A DNA stretch of 64,000 bases from Tanypteryx hageni. Taxonomy: Eukaryota > Arthropoda > Insecta > Odonata > Petaluridae. Positions 58,866 through 64,000 of the stretch are shown here, piece by piece (the first letter of the stretch is position 1; each line of letters begins with the position of its first letter). The notes below the pieces were generated by a model. The model had not been told where the DNA came from and ran no database searches. It was given only the letters and a program-made list of their open reading frames with translations. The stretch covers positions 100,604,207 through 100,668,206 of the forward strand of contig CM054116.1 in NCBI GenBank assembly GCA_028673005.1, written 5' to 3'. The position numbers were made by a program, and so were the translations under genes.

Positions 58866-59565
58866 TGGAGAGGAAAGCGAAGAAAAGGTTACTGCAGATG
58901 AAGAGATAGAGCGGAAACAGCCGAGAGACCAAATAAGAAGCGACAAAAAAACTTTCGAAAACGTCTTAAAGTAAAAACCGAGATAAAGGCGTTTTGAGGG
59001 TTGGATGTCGGACTAGCTCGAATATTTTTCCTCTTTAATTTTTGCTGCTTTTATTTCGGAACGCTCGGCAATACATTTGGACACATTTCTTCTTTGATTT
59101 TTTCGGACGATCTGATGGCAATCGAAGATGCCCGATGAAGATTGACCTGACGGCTATTTGCGTTGAATAAAACCAAATTGACGACGATTAAATCATTTTC
59201 CGGTTGGCTTTTTGTAATTATAAAAAAAGGGAAAGAAAACGACGCGGGGGATTTTTCTTTGTTCCGCTGACATTTTGTCACCGATCGAAGAAGAGAATCC
59301 GAGGCCGGGCGGCGTCCAAAGGAACGGACGAAACCACGGATTAGTCGAATCTTCACGGAAGGACGAACAAACGGTGAATCCGAAAGAAACATTGGGGCAA
59401 GCGGAGGATTGAAACGAATGGCAAAAAAACACGGTTGCGAGGGAGATTTGCGAACCGAAGCGAGAGAAGAGAAACACAAAAAACACGAAAAATGTTTTAA
59501 GAGGATAACAAATTTCGATTTGGTCCCACCACCACGTGAGCTAATAGAATGCTTGGAAAAATCGT
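58866..59565. other. anonymous sequence between purine arrays
   Basis: A long minus-strand frame (59051-59878) crosses here. Its translation has no recognisable domain, mixes ordinary and low-complexity composition, and extends into the next purine tract, so I do not call it a gene. Confidence 0.35.
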
Positions 59566-60160
59566 AGTGAAAAAAGAGAGATAGGGGAAAAACATGTAAG
59601 AAGGAACAGTGGGGGGAGGAGGGAGAGATAAGGAAATACGGGGGTAAGATCGCCAATACAGGATTCAAAGACGTATGGAAATAAGGATGCTGAGAGAAAC
59701 AAGGAGTAAACGAAAAGAGAAGAAAAAGTGAAGATGAGAGGAGAGAGAGAGAGGATGTGGGCCTCGCACGTGGATACAGCAATGGATGAAGGTGCGCTGG
59801 CATGTGTGGTTTTGGTGAAGTGGCAACATCGCATGCCGTTCTCGCTGGGTCCCTCGGGGCATAAACGGGAGGGCCCACCTACGGAATGCGACGACGGCAA
59901 CACCGGAGGGTCCGAACAGTGGAAGGAGAGTGGGGGTGATGAATGCCCAGCGTGCGAAGGTAGGAGGGGGGTGGGGAGATTTCGATAGGGGCGCATATAG
60001 GGGGGGGGGGTGCGGGAGGAGTAGGAGAGGGCGGGATGGTAGGTGAGGTGAGGTGGGTCGGATAGGGACGGTTAGAGGATGGCCAAATCGAAAGGAGGGT
60101 AGGGAGAGTGAGGAGAGGGTGAAGGGGAGAGAGATGGAAGAGGAAGGATGGATGGACCGC
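59566..60160 (+). repeat. purine-rich region
   Basis: Purine-rich on the plus strand at 59566-59755 and about 59930-60160, including a G run at about 60000-60010. The GC-richer island 59760-59900 between has open frames but no recognised product. Confidence 0.7.
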
Positions 60161-62567
60161 GCGAGAAGATGCGACTGTTATGAATGGCATGGGATGCGCG
60201 GAAACCAACGAAATATTTCTCGGAAACAACGTGGCACCAGGGTAATCGCATTCATGATCATGACCAGAAATAAATGGATTTGTTTAAGTAAAAAAACGAA
60301 ATTTGTGGATTCATATGAAGATTCAGACGACATTTACCAAGAATGCCACGAAAAGTTGATGAATTTATAAAAACACGGAGAAATATAAATATTTTCGTGA
60401 AAAATAGTTAAAAGGAACACATCTGAATGCGGAACGTTATTCTAATTTACATTAGGATGGCGTGAGTGAATTTATTAAGCAAAACAGATTTCATTCGTAC
60501 GAGATATACTCGATTCGATAAAACCATAGATTAATGTTAAACAACAAGATTTGATAAATACAATAAATCTTCTTGCACAAGAAAACCAGGCAAAAATGTT
60601 AAATTTTTACGAATAAAATAATAAAGAAATAAGTATTGTGTGTTATTGCGGATCCTTATACAATGGGAAACAAATAGAATCTGTAATATAATATGTTTTC
60701 AGCAACTGTTGATAATAATGAAGATTTTATTTTTAAAATGTACGTTTTCTTGGATTTTGATCAAAGGAGATGATATTTCTAATTCATTAGAATTTTTAAC
60801 AGGTATGAAGCGCAGTTTTACATTTAATGTATTTCATTCGCAACAGGCAACTGATAAGCATACTAAAAGAGGTAGAGATTGTGGTAGATTATAATTCGAT
60901 CAATGGAAGAGAGGTTCATTTAGAAGAATAACTATAGCAAAATCATACCGTTGGTCAAATTTATACTGCCTAAGCTCCAATTAAAGGCATCAGTAGGTGA
61001 ATAATTTTACGGTATTTTTTGCTGGATCCTACACCACATATTTCTTCCCTTGGATATTAACCTACCTTCCCGCTACATTGTAGGAGGTGTTATTTCTATG
61101 ATGAACTTGCAAAAAGGGAAGGAATATGAGGATAACAGATATATCGGAATTACAAACATATGAGTATGTTTTACTTTATAAAGGAAACACAGTCGAGAAG
61201 GATATTAATAGGAGTAATAAGAGGTTAAAGTCAAGAACATTTGTAAAGAATCATTAAAAACCGTGAATTTTGCGCACCTTTTTATAAACATCCAAGGGAA
61301 ATAAAAAATAAGACAACATCATGTCATATTTGCAAAACAGTATTTTAAATGTGCGTTTATGCATGGGGGTCTCTTAAGAAAACCGAACGTAGACAATGTA
61401 CATACATCTAAAGCGAGAGACAACTCTTAAATGAGGATAAACCTAATTTAACCATGGGCGGAAAGGAGCGTCTTATCTGCTACGAACGTGGCGACCGGTG
61501 TCCTGAATTAGACCACGCAAGAGGCATTCCTGTAATTCTCCACATTCAAAACATCCATCACTGATAATTAGCACCCTCGAACCAAATCTATTCGATAACA
61601 AAAAACGCGCTCTCGAGAAGAGCGATTTTTCGTCGAATTTGCGGATGTCAATCATTTAAAGCCACTCGCCTCTCAAAACTAACTTCCGTTACGCTCTAAT
61701 AAGCATTTTTTTCGAGCCGCCCAACTTGCTCCTATAATCTCCAGGCACCTTCATGTTTACATGATACGTGAAAAGTTCCAGGAATGTATCCAAAGAAATT
61801 TCGTCCAGTAGTTTTTTGTCCAATGGAATTTAAGAATGTATGTATATTATTTTTTGTCCAAAAATATCTGCTCCCAAACATAAAAACTCCAAGAATTACA
61901 TGCGCTTAAATTAAGTTAATGTTGCCATAGAACTGACAAAATAAAATAAAGTAACGATGAAAATGCATGAGTAACTATAGAAACAGCAGATATAAATTTT
62001 TTTAGCCCTAACTTACATTGAGATAATGGCTGCGATTCCCAAAAGGACTAGGAATATATTCTTTCATGAAAGTCTTCTGTACCACTTTAATTCAACTATC
62101 AGAGACGGTATGAAGATATATTGGCGTTGTGAGAATTGAGACATCTATGATGTATTAGCAGTGGCGATATAGATATCAAAGTGAAAATTTTAAAAGAAGG
62201 CATCCATTTTCACGAAGCGAATCATGCATAAATTGAAGTAAGAGAAACGATTGACAAGAAGAATGTCACAAAGGGCCGTAGACTAATTTAATAAGGGAAA
62301 TGACAACAGCAATTCAGGACGAAGACATAATGAGGGGACCAATTGAAAGAAACACCATGCTACGATGCATAAATCAGCACAAAATAGGAATCTCCCACCT
62401 TTACCGCAGAATTTACAAGAGTGCATCATACCACACCAATAAAACGAGACAGTTAACAGTGAAGAGTGTCTACAACATGATTCTGGAAAGAACCCAAAAA
62501 ATACAATTTACGCAGAAGATGGAACTGCGACATCTTACCAGAAGTAGTCTTTTACAGATATGGAAAT
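60161..62567. other. anonymous AT-rich sequence
   Basis: No feature recognised. A 99-codon frame at 62300-62599 (plus strand) shows no domain. Confidence 0.4.
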
Positions 62568-62589
62568 GGTGTATACGCGGGTATACACC
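62568..62589. repeat. perfect 9-bp hairpin
   Basis: GGTGTATAC (62568-62576), loop GCGG, then GTATACACC (62581-62589). A second GTATAC follows directly at 62590-62595. Confidence 0.8.
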
Positions 62590-62975
62590 GTATACCTAGT
62601 TCCTGAGCGGATTTTTTACGCAGCCATGTCCAGTGCTGCATAATCGCCACCCCTAACAACGAGAAAGGTAGCGATCGATTTTGTATACCTTGTCCCGAAA
62701 CCCGATTTCCACCCCTCGATGGGACCTACAAAATAGTACCGAACCTTTTTTTCCAACTATATTAACGACCATACGTTCCCATAGGCGTTTGCTTTGTCTT
62801 CGAAAAGATCCAAATTTATTCCACCAATTTAATGCCACTTTAGAGAGAAGAAACATCGAACTAAATCCACAAACTTCTTCCGGATACTGCGTTAAAAAGA
62901 TGTTTGCTCACCCTTTCGTTAATTTGTGTGGAGACGTGAACTTAAGTCTCAAGCAAGCGCGGATTTAGGGAGTGT

Positions 62976-63182
62976 GAGGCTCCTAGGCAACAGTAGTTTG
63001 CGAGGCCCATAGGAAATAGTGGTTTTTGAGGTCACTAACCAATAGTGGTTTGTGAGGCTCCTAGTAGATAGTGGTTTGCGAGGCCCCAAGGCAATAGTGG
63101 TTTGAGAGTTTCCTAGGCAATAGTGGTTTGTGAAGCCCCAAGGCAATAGTGTTTGGGAGGCTCCTAGCCAATAGTGAATTGC
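62976..63182 (+). repeat. 26-bp minisatellite, eight units
   Basis: The consensus begins GAGGCTCCTAGGCAATAGTG and ends GTTTGT. Units start at 62976, 63002, 63028, 63054, 63080, 63106, 63132 (25 bp, one deletion) and 63157. They differ by several substitutions each, so the array is not young. The unit resembles GAGGCCCTAGGC just downstream at 63301-63312, suggesting it grew from a hAT subterminal motif. Confidence 0.92.
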
Positions 63183-63516
63183 GTGACTCACGATTTCTGA
63201 AAATTTGTGGTTAAATTTTATGGAGGAAGACAGGCTATCAAATTTTTATACATTTCATACCCCTCTCGCACAAAGCTCCTGACTCTAGCGGCTCTAGGCG
63301 CGAGGCCCTAGGCCAGTGGTCCGTAATCTGGTGCTCGCGAACACCGCTGTTCTCTTTGATAGCCTTACCGTGCACTTTTAGATGCTAAAAATCGTCTTTT
63401 CTAGAACCAATAATTTAATTTATTCGCTTGTTTACCTTCTAAACGTATGAAAGGACATTATTAATCGCTTTGACGTTGGTTTGATTTTATTTATGATCAT
63501 TCTATTCTTTTTAAGT
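63183..63516. other. hAT-like debris
   Basis: CTCTAGCGGCTCTAGGCGCG, GAGGCCCTAGGC and CAGTGGTCCGTAATCTGGTG (63314 onward) look like juxtaposed hAT termini. I could not pair ends or find target duplications. Confidence 0.4.
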
Positions 63517-63517
63517 A

Positions 63518-63546
63518 CAAGCTGGAGTACCCGGCATTGCCCGGGA
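63518..63546 (-). mobile_element. Helitron-like 3' terminus, degraded
   Basis: On the minus strand CCCGGGCAATGCCGGG is followed by TACTCCAG and CTTG, where an intact Helitron would have CTAG. The hairpin is nearly the same as those at 37411-37440 and 42598-42629. One-base decay at the terminus or a related element type. Confidence 0.5.
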
Positions 63547-64000
63547 GCATTTTAAGCCATCGCCGAGTGTATAAAATACTGGGAATATACTTAAATCATC
63601 GTTTAAGTTTTATCTATCAGCATTTACATGTTAATTAAGTGGAGAATGGAGACTATCCTGTAATCGAACTCATGTCCTTATGTTAGACAACTGCACATCT
63701 ATCACATGCAGAACTTATAATAATCCAAGAGGTTGATTAGCAAAACACACACACACATACGCAGAACGTAACACCGACTATAATAATTAAAGTTTCATCG
63801 AAGTCGCGATTTATTTAGCAGCTTGAGAGAATTGTACTGTAGTTAGGCGGCTTCCGTCCGATGGCGCAAACGTCTATTGTAGCGTCAGCACAGTGCGCTT
63901 ATAATGTTTTATCGCCATATAGCCTATGTTACTCGCAGGGTAAAATTATATACCTCTGAGATGTTTCGTGACGATATCTTCAAAGGTGTGGATTTGTATA
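63547..64000. other. anonymous sequence
   Basis: A short (CA)n occurs near 63745-63757. Nothing else recognised. Confidence 0.4.

Noticed and set aside
58345..58932. 195-codon minus-strand Pro/Ser/Leu frame
   Set aside because: Translation of an irregular purine array; no start context, domain or splice support.
59051..59878. 275-codon minus-strand frame, the longest in the window
   Set aside because: No recognisable domain; a large part covers purine-rich DNA. RNA-seq or a homology hit would be needed to accept it.
63000..63190. Possible CRISPR-like array at the 26-bp repeats
   Set aside because: The units are directly adjacent without spacers and the context is eukaryotic; it is a minisatellite.

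Overview
The window looks like nuclear DNA from an arthropod, probably an insect. It is AT-rich, has no bacterial-style packed genes, and is full of decayed DNA transposons: hAT with 8-bp target duplications, Tigger/pogo-like with TA duplications, one mariner/IS630-like remnant and Helitron 3' ends. It also has candidate Penelope-like debris, microsatellites, and many purine-rich tracts. CG dinucleotides are common, so strong CpG depletion is not obvious. No species call is possible from sequence alone. Host coding sequence is very sparse. The best host exon is on the minus strand at 46609-46746: 138 nt, phase 1 on both sides, with acceptor and donor and coding-like codon use. A second candidate lies on the plus strand at about 19460-19739, with a start codon in CATGGCGGCGG context, a possible 67-nt intron and a following exon. 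I cannot name either protein. The rest is intergenic or intronic. Layout: 0-7 kb has two hAT MITEs, purine tracts, a hAT end and a TIR MITE. 7-19 kb is mostly anonymous, with purine tracts and a well-preserved hAT element at 17551-17973. 19-21 kb holds the candidate gene start, then a (TA)n and tandem-duplicated Penelope-like region. 21-36 kb holds hAT copies, two different internally deleted Tigger-like elements, a 19-bp minisatellite and a mariner-like remnant. 36-44 kb has a Helitron 3' end next to an OTU-protease fragment, then a three-level nest of hAT elements (41725-43258). 44-52 kb is anonymous apart from the minus-strand exon. At 52.0-52.9 kb are two near-perfect long foldbacks, one containing a tRNA-like gene and bounded by a 12-bp direct repeat. 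53-64 kb has a further hAT copy, long purine arrays and a 26-bp minisatellite beside hAT-like sequence. The most unusual items are the tRNA foldback with its neighbouring 61-bp-arm hairpin, the same-strand bias of the purine tracts, and the truncated OTU domain joined to a Helitron terminus. No multi-gene system is present; the window is mainly a record of transposon activity around at most one or two host exons.
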